NCBI GenBank assembly: GCA_036346355.1
Contig: CM070570.1
Location: forward strand, 44,345,592 to 44,409,591
Source: Rhipidocladum racemiflorum
Taxonomy: Eukaryota > Streptophyta > Magnoliopsida > Poales > Poaceae
Direction of reading: 5' to 3'
DNA length: 64,000 bases
Part shown: one piece after another, positions 34,160-46,123 of the stretch
Layout of the letters: the number at the start of each line of letters is the position of its first letter
Numbering within the stretch: the stretch's first letter is position 1
Notes under the pieces: model-generated
The model's input: only the letters and a program-made list of their open reading frames with translations
Told to the model about the DNA's origin: nothing
The model's database searches: none
Program-made: the position numbers and the translations under genes

Positions 34160-34840
34160 AATGCCATGTCATCTTTAGAGTTAGCTGGCAGTCCAGATGT
34201 GGTGGCAGGTACTTTGCTTATGAATTCTCATGATGCATTCGTTCTTTTCGAATCAAAGGCAACCTATTCCTTTGTGTCATTTGAGTTTGCTAGAAAGGTG
34301 AAGCTGGAAATTCAACAAATTTATAAGTCTGTGATAGTCAGTTCGCCAGGTGATCTCATTTCTAGTTACATAGTTTGTCTGGGTTGCACTATTACTTTTG
34401 ATGATAAGTATTTCATTGCTAACCTGATGATGATCCAGTTAGCCCCTTTTGATGTCATCTTGAGGATGGACTGGTTGCATCAATATCAGGCCAAGATATG
34501 CTGTTTCTGGAAGACAGTTACTTTGTAGGCTCCATCAGGAGTGGAGTTGGTCTTTCAGGGTAGTGCACCACCTAATTCTCTCTTTGTGCTGGCCAATCTA
34601 TTTCCTTGTCGCCGAATGCTGAGATCTGGGACTCTGTTGGCCATTACAGAGAAGCTAAGCACTTCTATTCATATTAAGGAGATTCTCATCTTGAGTTATC
34701 ACCCAGATGTGTTCCTTGCAGAGTTTTCAGGCTTGCCACCTAAGCGAAATGTGGAATTCTGGATTGATTTTGTTCCGGGTACCCGACCTATCTCTTTGCT
34801 TCTTACCGCTTCCCTCGTCACTTCCAAGATGAATAGAAAA
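34160..34840 (+). pseudogene. Protease and start of reverse transcriptase
   Basis: The protease frame reads GTLLMNSHDAFVLFESKATY, where active copies have L-F-D-S-G-A-T. The catalytic Asp is Glu here and the Gly is Lys, so it is dead. APFDVILRMDWLHQY follows. After a stop, PDVFLAEFSGLPPKRNVEFW and FVPGTRPIS lead into the reverse transcriptase, which is then cut by the nested element. Confidence 0.85.
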
Positions 34841-34844
34841 AAAA

Positions 34845-35131
34845 ACAATTGGCATGAGAGCTTTGGGAGCTAATTTCCCTCCCTTGTGTTTAATTGTTCT
34901 ATTTTTTCAAAAGGGGGAGTTTTGTTTTAATGTCAAAGGGGGAGATGCAAAATTTAAAAATGTTGTGAGCTTAATATAAAATTCCTTTTTGCATCTCTTT
35001 GATTTAATGCCAAAAAGTGGAAGAATTTTGAAAATGTTGCATTAATTATAAAATTATCCATTATATAGAGTTTTTCATCAAAATAGGGAATTGATAGTAG
35101 ATTTGTCATCAATCACCAAAAAAGGGAAGAT
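34845..35131 (+). mobile_element. Internal remnant of a Sirevirus-like element (copy B)
   Basis: It begins with a primer-site-like AATTGGCATGAGAGC at about 34847 and ends in AAAAAAGGGAAGAT just before the LTR at 35132. Between them are two further purine motifs (AAAAGGGGGAG, CAAAGGGGGAGATG). Repeated purine-tract-like motifs before the 3' LTR are a described Sirevirus trait. The 5' LTR and all coding sequence are missing. Confidence 0.65.
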
Positions 35132-36334
35132 TGTAAGTTCAACCTCCATTGGTTTTGGTGATTGGTTTTACATTAATGCTTAATCATTGTTTAATGATAA
35201 ATCTAATCAATATGAGACTAACTTGTGTATTAGCTTTATTCTCATTAGTCTCAAATTTGGATGGAAAATGAAAAACCCAAGGTATGCACTCATATTCATT
35301 TTATTATCTATTATATACTTTGGATTCAAGTTACAAGATGAACTCCTCTGTTGTTTCAACCTCAAAATGTGTATTATGTTTCTAATTCCGTATATACATG
35401 GATGCACATATCTAGGGAGAGTTCATGAGTTAACTTGAAGTTTCAATTATATTGATCCTTGTCCTTTTCCTAAATATAAAGGATCAAGACATTGAAACAA
35501 ACCCTTTTGAGTATATATAACTTGTATAGTTGTAGTATACTCATGATATCTTAAGATAAACTCCAATGCTTTCTCTAATAGGAATTGTGCATATTGATTC
35601 AATGTTAATTATTTATATGCACAATGTTTAGTGGAGTTTATTCTATAGTTGATGGTCTATACTATTCATCCCTTTCCATATATTCCACACATTATGGATC
35701 ATTACTTACCATCAAAATGAGTATATAAAAACTTATGTAGTTATTTATAATCATATCAATTTAAATGATATTTAAATTGAGTTCGTTTGTCTTTTAATCA
35801 TCAAAGAACACTTCATCATGTGTTGATGGTGTTCCTTTTATCGATTAAGGACAATCTAAAGTTCTTGAGTATTATGAAGCATTAGTTGCATCAAAGTACT
35901 CAAGCCATAATTAAATCGTTCAAATTGATTTGGATTGTACTCAATTGATCTTGGGGGAACCCATTATGTGTTAATAGAGTGCAATTGATGGAGATAATCA
36001 TATTTTTTTGACTAACTATTTTCATGAGTTGTGAATGATATAGGTTAAGTTAAAAAAAGGGTTAAGATAAAGAATGAGAAGAAGTCAACATGTGTTGATG
36101 AGTTTCAAAGAGGAGTTCCCGAAGAGAAAAGAACGTTCGTCATGAGGAAATGAACAACAAGAAGAAGATGTTTCGATCCCAGAGAGAAAATGATTAGACA
36201 TCATAAAATCTCCAAGGGGATCATGTGGCAAAGGTATAACTAGATAGGCTAAGGATGCCCCTTCCATCCTTCTTGATTTATTTACAAGTGTGATTTGCAA
36301 ATATATTAGATTTTTTATTTGCAAATGCGTTTTG

Positions 36335-39300
36335 TGTAACACCCCAATTTTTGTTTTTCATGAATTTAAATAAGAGTTGGCACTTTGGTGAATTTTTAGA
36401 ATTTTTTGGAATTTATTTGGATTTATTTGAATTTATTCACTTTTGAAATAATTAAATAATTTGATTTTACAAATAAACTTTTGTTGGAAATATTTTATTT
36501 GAGTCCAAAATGTTCTAAAATATTTTCTAGAATTTTTCTGGAATTTTTCTGAATGTTTTGCTATTTTTAATTAATTAAATGAATTTTTGGGAATTAATTG
36601 GATTATTTAATCGCTGGAAAAACCTAATCGGTTTCACTGTTCATCCGACCGGACCCGAGTCCGAGTCAGACTCAAGTCCGACCCGGACCCGACCGAGCCT
36701 GCCATTCCGGTCGAACCAAGTCACCAAGCCCTAACGCGCGTGACCGTTGGATCGAGATCCAACGGCCACGATCGCGCCACGTCGCCGAACCCGAGCCCGA
36801 CCGAGCCAGCCAGGTCGCCCGAGCCAGACCCGAGCCCAAACCCCCGTACCGTTGGATCTTGATCCAACGGCTCACGTTGAGCCACGTCACCCAATCCGAA
36901 TCCATTTCGGATTCCGCCGCCGCAGCCGTGTGGGCCTCGGTTTCCGCGGTTTTCACGGACGCCGAGGGGCCTATTTAATGCGCCGCAGCCGCCATTGTGT
37001 TGCCGACTTCCGTGCGCACCCGTAGCCCTAGACAATGTCGCCTGAGCCGCCCCCGTTTGCCCGCGCGAGCTCGCCGTAGTAGGTTTGGTGTTCCGCCGCG
37101 GTTAATCACCGTTTCCGCCGCCGTTGAGCTCAGATCCGGAACCGCAAGGACCAGCCGCGTCGGAGGGGACCTTTCACTTCGCCGGAATCGTGCCCAAACG
37201 CCGTCGGGCGTGTCGCCGTCCCCGTCTCCAGTGAACCAACTCCGCCGCGCGCCATCGCCGTCGCTCGAGCTCCCTCCACCGTCCGATCCAGATCCAAGGG
37301 CCCAGATTCGTCCACGTCATCCCCGGTGAGATCTCACGTGCTAATCTCCAGATCTATTTCCAACCGTTGGATTTAGATCCAACGGTTTAGATCGCGCCAC
37401 GTAGCCTTAACCGCACCGTGCTAGATCCAATCTCAGCCGTTAGATCTAGATCGTACGGCTAGCAGTAACCCATGTTTTAGCGTTAGATTAGATCGTGACC
37501 GTCCGATCAAGATCGAACGGTCCAGATCAGCCGAGTAGTTTTCCTATTGCGTTAAGCCAGATCTGATCTGGGCCGTTGATTTTTGTCGGGGATTGACTAT
37601 CTGGTAAAAGACCACGATACCCCCGGGTGATTCTGAGGCTCGCCGACCATACAATGGCGACGGAAGATGCTCGGGAATACGAAACGAGCATCACACCTTT
37701 CGAGCATACGCGTCCGCCCCTTCACTCGCGGCCATTCCAAACGACCACGAGCAGGCATGCTCGTGGGGATCGCTTCTTGCTCGGGTACTTGGTCGGTGGA
37801 CTCGGTCAATGCCCGGGGAAGGAAGGTGGCAACCAATCAGCCGAAGATCGAGGGAAATCATACCCGAAGTTCAAATAACGCGCAGATCAAGCGCAGCAGA
37901 TCACGGACATAGATGCATAGCGTAAATCCAGGGGGTAGTTACCTTCTGTGTATCTCTAGTCATAGTATTTAAACCCCCCTGATATCTGTAACAAATATAC
38001 ACGCCAACATAGAACACAATACACTGGAGTAGGGCTGTTATCTCGACAGTGAGAGGCCCGAACCAGGATAAACACTGCGTCCCTCTTCTCCCGACCTGGC
38101 GTCGCTCGAACGACTTCCCTGATCCGTACGACGGGGCTCTGTTGATCCCCCATTCAACAAGTAAGCTCGATGGGAGCCCGTTTTCCAATCGTCGACAATT
38201 TTCAAATCAACGGCCGAGATCTAGCCACGTGGCTAGGAGTCTGATCGTCGCGGTCAGCGCGGCCACGCCGGTCGCCGCTGACGTCAGCCGTGACGTCACG
38301 CGGGGCCCGCGTGTCAGCGACCGAGCCAAACCGCACAATGATGTCACGGTGGGGGCCCACGTGTCAGCCCACTCGGCTGAACCGTGTGCTGACGTCATGC
38401 TGACGTCACCAGAGGGGCCCACTTGTCAGAGACATGAGCCGTGGACCGGGTCCACGGTGGACCAAGCCAAACCGTGCGCCGGGTCCATGGACCCGAGGCG
38501 ACGTGGCGGCCTCCGATTGGTCCACGTGTCATGCTGACGCAATAAATTAATTTCCGAAAAAGAAAATGATTTATTAATTCGAATTATGGATTTCAAAAAT
38601 GGATTCAAACTTCAAACGCTTATAACTTTTGTGTTTCAACTCCGATTTGAGTGATTCAAATTTCTAAATTTTCATAAAAATGAGACCTACTCAAATATGA
38701 ATTTTAATTAAATTTTGATTATGGATATTTCTCTGTTTATATTTAATTAATGTTTTTTTTAAACTTTAAACGGTTATAACTTTTGCATTTAAATTCCGAA
38801 TTTAACGATTCCAGTTTCTAAAAATTCATAAAATTATGCTCTCTTTGTTTATGAACTTTATTTGGATGTTTGGACACTTTTTGTCTACTATTTATTTATT
38901 TATTACTATTTGCACGCTTTACGAGTAGACGTTGAAGTGCCCGAAGGCTTCGAACGTGAAGTGTTGACCCAGGAGCCAGCTCAGGACCAAGAACAAGTAC
39001 TCTTTGAAGGCAAGTTGTGCTTCGACCGTGTTGATCCCATTTTCAAATTATTTTGGTTTAAATTATTGCATGCTAGTTTAATTAGAAAATGCTTTACTTA
39101 ATTATGGGAAACTAGATAAACGCCAAATTGCTGTATGACACCTTGGTTAATTAAATATGTGCAATGACCCCTTGTCACCCTAGTTGTGAGTTATTAGTTG
39201 GACATTATTAAATTGCCAACAAGGGTAGTTAGACCGATGTAGTATGCTTAGCCTTGCCACGTGAAATGTTTTGGACAATCAAATGCTAATTTTGACTTAA

Positions 39301-40546
39301 TGAGATACTACACCTGTTTTGAAAGAAGTATCATGTGTTATGATTGTTGATGGCGCGTGGTGCATGGTAATCAACTGGGGGCTTTGATAAATAGATTTCG
39401 ACCGGGGCTTGTGGCAAGAATGATCGGGTGGGCCAGTTGTGGCACTGGGAGCGTTGGTTTGGTTCTTCGGGTAGTCTTGCCCTGGTCACCCTAAGGACTT
39501 AACCTTGCAAGCCTTTGAACTGAGTCAAACGTGCGACCACATGTTTGTAATGGGACGGACCTAGTTGATTAAGTTGCTAATAACGTACCTGTGGGACCTC
39601 AGGATGTCAACTACACCCTTTGTGTAGTTGTACGGGGGAGCGTACCGGGGCTGCGGCCAGGTACCCATCTAACGGTTGATTGGCCTAAACTTCGCCTTCG
39701 CTAAGGGAAGGGTTAGTGTGCAATAACCGGGGAGGCTCACTTGTGCTGTTAGAAGTTTCCGAAAGACTTTGTTATGGACATTCGCTTTTGTGGTGTTTGG
39801 CTGTATCTTGTGGGTAAAGTGCATAACCTCTGCAGAGTGTAAAATCTATTCGAATAGCCGTGTCCGCGGTATTGGACATCGCTCGGGAATTACAGTCAAG
39901 GGTTAGATTCTCTTGAAAATAACTTGGACTTAAAAGGTTTGGTTTGGTTTAATAATGTTGTTGATGGAAATGTGGATTAGGATTGGAAAAGATGTTTATT
40001 TAATTGCTGGAAAAGTTATTGATCTTAAACTTGTTTCTACTGCTTTTGAATCTACTTATGCTACTTGTCAAATGCTGTTTACTGCAATTATACCCTGAGC
40101 TATTCCTTTGTACTAAGCCATGCATGTAGTATATTAGTTTGCATTTCTGTGCATGACTTGCTGAGTACCAAGTACTCACCCTTGCCGCAATACAACACCA
40201 GTTGAAGGAGAATCTACACCAGCTTTGGAGGAGGAGCTCCAAGAGGAACCGTCTAACTAGGGAGCGAGCCCAGTCAGTTGCCTGTGGTATACTGGATGGC
40301 GCCACGAAGTTATCTTATTGTCCGCTGCTATTATTTCTCTTTTATTAAGTTTTCGCCCTGCATGGCATATATTTGTAACTTGACCTTAAGGTCGAGCAAC
40401 CAGCTTGGTTAACTATTTAAGGTACCTTATTATTTCGTTGAGTATGATTGTGATATTTACCAATGTTGAGACTGTGTGCACTAGCGCGTTCCTGGACTAG
40501 TGCTGAATACACAGAGGGTTCAGATTTGCAAATTCGGGTCCCGACA
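36335..40546 (+). mobile_element. Solo LTR of the Tekay/Del-like family, second copy
   Basis: It begins TGTAACACCCC and ends GGTCCCGACA. The perfect 5-bp duplication TTTTG is at 36330-36334 and 40547-40551. It is the same family as 15412-18837. Without the nested 614-bp LTR it is about 3.6 kb. The stretch 36700-37570 is GC-rich with at least five palindromes around GATC. No coding sequence is present. Confidence 0.93.
37584..38197 (+). mobile_element. Solo LTR of a Tat-type gypsy nested in the solo LTR
   Basis: A 614-bp LTR starting TGTCGGGGATTG and ending CAATCGTCGACA. The perfect 5-bp duplication ATTTT is at 37579-37583 and 38198-38202. A TATA-like AGTATTTAAACC lies near 37970. It shares its last bases with the LTRs at 26063 and 47259 (minus strand). 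Confidence 0.93.
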
Positions 40547-42023
40547 TTTTGCAAATAAGCCGAAGTTATGGGTTTCGACCCTAGTGCATGTGAATAGGGC
40601 TTGCAATCGTGTTTTGCAAGTTGAGTTGATCTCGTGTTGATCATCACATGACCGAGAGGATTGATCCCATATGTATTTCATTTATTTACAAATATGTTTT
40701 GCAAATAATGTTAAAGTATTAATGAAATTCTTTGGAGTATGCGATTAACATTTGCAAATGTATTTTGTAAAGTGTTGTGATCATGTGTTGATCATCATAG
40801 AGATCAAAGAATTATTCTTTGTTGATTTGGAAAGATTTATGTGTGAAATCTGGAGTTTCTTTGGAAAACTGGCACTACCGCAGGTGTAAGGCCGGTACTA
40901 TTGGAGGAGCGGTAGTACCATCCTTTGAGGCCGGTAGTACTGGAGGTCCAGTACAACCACCCCTCAGGGCCTGTAGTTATTTTCCATTAGCGATTGTTTT
41001 TTGGAGTTGTCCGAGGCCGGCACTATCGGAGGTAGGGGCCGGTACTACCGCTCAAGCGGTAGTACCAGGTTTCCTATGCAATAGCTAGTTTTCTAGCTGT
41101 TGGCATGGAGGCTAGTACTATCGGCCCCAAAAGGGCAGTGGTATCGAAAATGCTGATTTTTGCCCAGATTTGCCCCCAACGGCTAGTTTTCTTGTGACGG
41201 CTATAAAAGGAGGCCTTAAGGGCGCAAGGGCAAGGTTACTGAGTTTGTGGAACATTTTAGAGGAGTTGTGCATGTGTTGCACTCTGTAATTTGGTTGTTG
41301 AGCCAAGAGTAAGCCATAATTGCATGTGTTGTAATTAGGAGTGGATTGAGAGCCTCATTGTGTATGTGTTGCACCTGAGGAGTATCTTAGTGAATGTGTT
41401 GCCCTTAGGAGGTCACCATTGTGCATGCGTTGCACTTGGTAAAGTTCAAGCGGAAGGCTTGATCTATTACTCTTGGTGTTTGCCAACACTTAGATAGCGT
41501 GTGGAGGCGTTGTGCATGGTGACTTTCTCAAGGAGTTGTGAGAAGGCCCGGGAAAGTGTGAAGGTTGGAGCTCACTTACCCGGAGGGGGAAAGAACTACC
41601 TGTAGTGGATTTGAGGTGGGTGCTCATCGTGGAGCCAGTCTAACAAGGGTTGGGTTTACCTCAACGTGGATTAGGAGAGATCGTCAAGTCTCCAAACACC
41701 ACGGGATAAATCATTGTGTTTTTCTTGTGGTTTGCTTTCTTGTGCCTATTTACATTCAAGCAATTTGTATTCATGATTAAATTGATTGATTGCTTGTATA
41801 TCTTTAGGATTGCAAATTCTTGTTAGAGACATAATTAGTTAGTGCACTTAGTGAGACTAGTTGATTTAGGTTTTCATTGTCAAAACCTTAGATTATCTTT
41901 CGCATTATTCATTATTAAGGTTTTGACATAGGAGTAATTAAGGCATGTTAATCTAATATTATAGTAGGAAGAATTTTTAAACACTGCCTATTCACCCCCT
42001 CTGGTCGCATCCTCGACTCAACA

Positions 42024-42660
42024 GTATTGTTTATTATTGATATACTAATTTATTTCAAGATAGAGGAAGAACATAAGCATCATCTAAGACTTGTAGTTGA
42101 TACTTTGAGGGAGAATCATTTTTATACCAAGCTAAAGAAGTGTTAATTATGGATTTCAGAAGTAGGTTTCCTTGGTCATGTGATAAATAGAGAAGGTATT
42201 TTTGTTGATGCAAGCAAAATCTCTATAGTCGTGGACCAAAGGAGGCCTTCTAATTTCAAGGAGGTGCGGAGTTTCCTTGATCTAGCTGGATATTACCGGA
42301 ACTTTGTACATGATTTCTCCATTATTGCCAAGTCAATATCTCAACTAATGTAGAAAGGCGTGAAATTCCAGTGGTCTGTTGAATGTGGGCACAGTTTCTG
42401 TACCTTGAAAGGAGGTGCTTCACGGTCTATTCCGATACATCCCAAGTGGGTCTTGGTTGTATGCTTATGCAAGATGGTATCAGATCATCAACATTCACTG
42501 CACGAGCGCGTGTGGGATAGGGGCGTGGGCATATGGTGCATGGCTACACGGCATGGTATAGGTGCTAACATTGGACGCACGGACGTGTATCGAGGGGTGA
42601 TTTTGAGTATATATCGTGTATATGGTGTGCTGCCGAATGTGTCAACTCTTAAGGGGAGAG
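42024..42660 (+). pseudogene. Reverse transcriptase end and truncated RNase H of the Del-like element
   Basis: It resumes with LFIIDILIYFK, where active copies have F-x-D-D, so the first catalytic Asp is lost. Then come EVGFLGHVINREGIFVD, FKEVRSFLDLAGYYRNFV and the RNase H lead-in FQWSVECGHSF. The sequence soon reaches the 3' LTR, so most of RNase H and all of integrase are deleted. Confidence 0.85.
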
Positions 42661-42898
42661 TATAATACCCAACCAATTAATGTGAAGGCCCGTATGGAGC
42701 GGTGGTGGGATTAGTCACACATTGCTTACATAAAATGAATTGTAGTGGTATATAATCTCTGTTGGATCCAAACATAATACCTCCAAGTTAACTCTTATAC
42801 ACGAAATGATAACAAAAGTGTAAGCGATGTGGTATGCATGCACGGGCCCACCTCACCGTGAGCTGAACCATGAGCAAAGTTTAGAACAAAGTGTTACA
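42661..42898 (+). repeat. 3' LTR of the Del-like element
   Basis: It aligns with 28960-29144 and ends AAAGTGTTACA. It has about 50 bases more than the 5' LTR in the middle, near ATGCATGCACGGGCCC. Confidence 0.72.
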
Positions 42899-43185
42899 CC
42901 ATCTATGTTTGGCTTAGCGAGCAATGCTTCTATGCTTTTCCTCTTAATACAAGTTGCATGAATCTTGAAGCAAGCGAAGATGTAAGCAATCACCATCTAC
43001 TATTCATTTATGCTTTAATGTTTGTGCAACTTTAGAAAAGAAAAGCATAGAAGCATATCTGTTAGCATATCCTTTTTAGCACCTTCTATTTTTAGATAAT
43101 TCAACTTATATTTGGTTTGCTTATCTTATGTTAGCATTGTCACGTATGTCTTATATTTTAATCATAGATTAGTAGTGCCTGTGGG
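42899..43185. other. Short unique or old-repeat stretch
   Basis: No gene. About 42980-43060 resembles 13540-13615 (shared TTTATGCTTTAAT and neighbours), so it includes a dispersed repeat of unknown type. Confidence 0.4.
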
Positions 43186-46123
43186 TGTGACGCCCCCGCT
43201 TAGCTCGACCAGGTCGAACATGAGGGAGACCGTCGCAGAACAGGGTTCGCCAGGATCAGCTATGGATTACAACACATGTACAAGTAGAAACTTCCACCGT
43301 ATGGTACACATCGATTTATTCTTAAAGTACTTATAGTACTGTCTTAGGTCTGGCTACGGTGATTTCTACACCGCCCGCCTATTTAGTACAAAATACATTA
43401 AGACCGCCCTCCTGAGTCCTTTATTCCGCCGGGCCCTGGTCATCTGTTCCCTCATATTCATAACCCTCCACAGCATCATCAAAGAAGATCATTTCATCGG
43501 AATTATCAAGCTCTACTTCATCCGAGGTTGCAGACACAGCAGGCTCTGAAAATCAGTAATAATTGCAAGACTGAGTACTTCAGTACTCAGCAAGCCATGG
43601 AAAGCTGATGCATGAATTTTTTTTATACTTACTTGTAAGCTCCCGGCCACCAAGCCGTACTTCCAAATTAGTTCTTTATTCAAGGTAGTTAACCCATTTA
43701 CCCTTTTGTTGAAAATGCCAAGTTTTAATTTAGAAAGTCTACTGACAGCAGAGCAACGTGGGATTTTATAACCTGTGTTAGAGGGAAACCCACACGACGC
43801 ACTTCCAAACCCGGAAGCTAGGAGTGATATCACATTTTAACTCTGATCAGAGGTGTACTACCTTGCCCATAGCATCCCTTGGCTCAAACGTCCGATAATG
43901 CGCTGCCTTTGGCGCATGACTAAGCCAAGGAAAACAGAACCTTTGGCCAACTGTACTCTGACCTCTGCCTAATGCCACCTTGCCTTACCAAAGGCTCACG
44001 GGTCAAGACTCCTCCCTTGACGTCTCGCCCTAGGATGACTGCTCACCCATAGTAGCGGTCACCTTCTCACCCGTGGCAGAGTCAGCTACTTGTTGGTTAA
44101 TTGGTTCAGCTTATCCCATTCCGGGTCTATGGTCAGCACGGTTTGTGCCGCTTTTGAAGTAAGTGTCAGTTTTGTTATGCCTTAAGTGATACCCTATGTA
44201 GAGAAGTCCTGCCTTTCACAACAACCCTACCTGGGTTGTTCATTCCCTGAACTTCTCCACCCACCAAAATATCTCCACAACCCTGTCTGGGTTATGGTTT
44301 TTATACTGGACCTCCTTGGCCTAGCCTTATCAAAGCACTCATGGATCCAACTGATCCAAAAGGCATATTTAATTAGAAATTAGTTTTTTGGTTCACATGC
44401 AATTATTTCCAAAACAACCCACGAAATCAGTTCACAGACATGGTCGAAGGGCAACTTGCCTGCGGTTGCTACCACCAACGGATCTGAAGTAGGAGCAGAC
44501 CCTAATTGCTCTGGGTTGATTCCGGAATGATTTCCTAGTGACAAGGTGAAGGTTTTTCAGATGTTTAAGAATTTATTGGTAAAAAGGATAATAATTTTAC
44601 TGAAGTGCTAGAGATTGTGGTTTTATCGTTTGTGGTCTGTTGTGAAGTCCTTTTTGTTGTTCTATTAGTAAAGCTGTTAAACATTTGCTTTAAAGATTTG
44701 GATTTGAATTATATTAGATAAAAGAAAAGAGAAAAGCAAAAGAAAAACTAACCAGTTTAATTATCCTTGCTTTATTATTATTATATTTGTTTATGTATAT
44801 AGTTTTCCTGTCTAATTAATTTGGTAGTTAATGTTTTACTGATATTTTCATTGATAGTTTAAAAATATACATATTGTTCTATTATACCTCTAATTCTTTA
44901 TTTAATCACTTGGCAACCCAGGTCATTTCTGGTCTGGCTCACCCTCGGCCCACCTGGCTCGCCGACGCCTCTCCCCCATAACCTAAGCCTAACCCTCAGC
45001 CTCCCTAGAACTCAGCCGACACAACATCCCTTTCTCCACTCTCGCTCTCTGTCTCTCTTACGCCGCCGCCATCCCACTCCCCCTGCTCTCCCTCTTCTCC
45101 AGTGCCGATGCCTCTCTTCCTCCTCACGGTGCCAAACTCCCCGGCGCAGCCTCTCTCAGCCGCCGCCTCCCCATCGCGCTCTCTCTCCCCTCCCCTTCTA
45201 CGGCGTTTGCACCCGACCGAGCGCCTCCTACCGCTCCGCTGCCTGGGCACGGCGATCCCCGCCGGTCCTGTCGCCTCCCCTTCCCGAGCTAAGTACTCTC
45301 TCCATCTCTCTCTCTCTGCTTCTCCTTCCTCTTCTCTACTCATCCCCTTTATTTTCCTAGGTCTCCTAGTCCCTGGATCCGGCAGCGAGGACCCAACCGA
45401 CGGCCCTCTTCCTCGGCCTCGGCGGCAAAGCCGCCAGCCTCGGCCGCAACCCTCCCTTCCAAGCTAAGTACCTAATCCCCTCTCCCTTACTTTGTTTGCT
45501 GCTTGACTGTATGAGATGCATCCTAATTAATTTGCAAAATTTCGATTTAGTGTTGTATGGATGATAGTACTTCTGCTGATGTGTGAGGAGTACTATCCTG
45601 GATTTTACATGATGTTTCAGGGAGAGTCTTCACGGAATGACTTGAAGTCTTATACTATGTAATAGAGCTGCTTAGTTCAGGGTTGATGGTTGAATAAGTT
45701 TTATATGCGAACTGTGATAGTTGAGTTTGGTCGTACTGTAATACTTAGTTCAGATGTTTCATGGTGTTTAAGATGCTATTCGGTTCATACATGTTATTAG
45801 GATATAGTTTCCGAACAAAATTGCTAAGTGTGGGTGACAAGGGTTATTGGCAGTAAGTGCTGATTAATATTTTGTCAGTGTGCGCTTGTAGTATTATGTG
45901 ATATGTTGATTGTTAAAATACTTCCAGTATTCTGCTATTGCTCTGATAGATTCATATGCACTGAAAGATTTATATGAATGCTCAAGGGCTTACAGCTATT
46001 AGATTCACATACATGTTTCTATATTTATGTAGGAATTAATCATTGCCCACGGATATGACACGATTATGACTTTGATGTCTCTTGAATGCTTTACCAATTT
46101 CAAGCTACTACACTATTTGATTT
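43186..46123 (-). repeat. Probable chromovirus LTR, truncated by a later insertion
   Basis: The left edge reads TGTGACGCCCCCGC, the reverse complement of an LTR end. On the minus strand it has GCTGAGTACTGAAGTACTCA, like GCTGAGTACCAAGTACTCA in the Tekay-like solo LTRs, at a similar distance from the end. The right border is not seen, because a Sirevirus-like LTR starts at 46124. A CT-rich, CpG-rich block at 44930-45480 looks like a 5' leader on the plus strand and does not fit this reading well. A separate gene remnant cannot be ruled out. Confidence 0.45.

Larger units (their letters stand above)
35132..42023 (+). mobile_element. 3' LTR, copy B, interrupted by nested solo LTRs
   Basis: It begins TGTAAGTTCAACCTCC after a purine tract and ends CCTCGACTCAACA. 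With the 4.2-kb insertion at 36335-40546 removed it is about 2.7 kb and matches copy A. A TATA box lies at about 41201. At 42024 the host gypsy reverse transcriptase resumes. Confidence 0.8.
28960..42898 (+). mobile_element. Decayed Del/Tekay-like gypsy element carrying nested insertions
   Basis: Two related LTRs (28960-29144 and 42661-42898) end in GTGTTAC(A/T), and a TGGTATCAGAG primer site follows the first. Inside are gag, protease, reverse transcriptase and a short RNase H start, all plus strand. The host element is split by an LTR at 30270-33591 and by a deleted element at about 34845-42023. Most of RNase H and all of integrase are lost. Motifs such as FSGLPPKRNVEF and FVPGTRPIS before the reverse transcriptase are typical of Del/Tekay chromoviruses. 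The flanks (ATTAC and CCATC) do not match, so the ends may be eroded. Confidence 0.78.

Noticed and set aside
36747..37329. Arg/Pro-rich frames on the plus strand and matching minus-strand frames
   Set aside because: They are low-complexity translations within a solo LTR.
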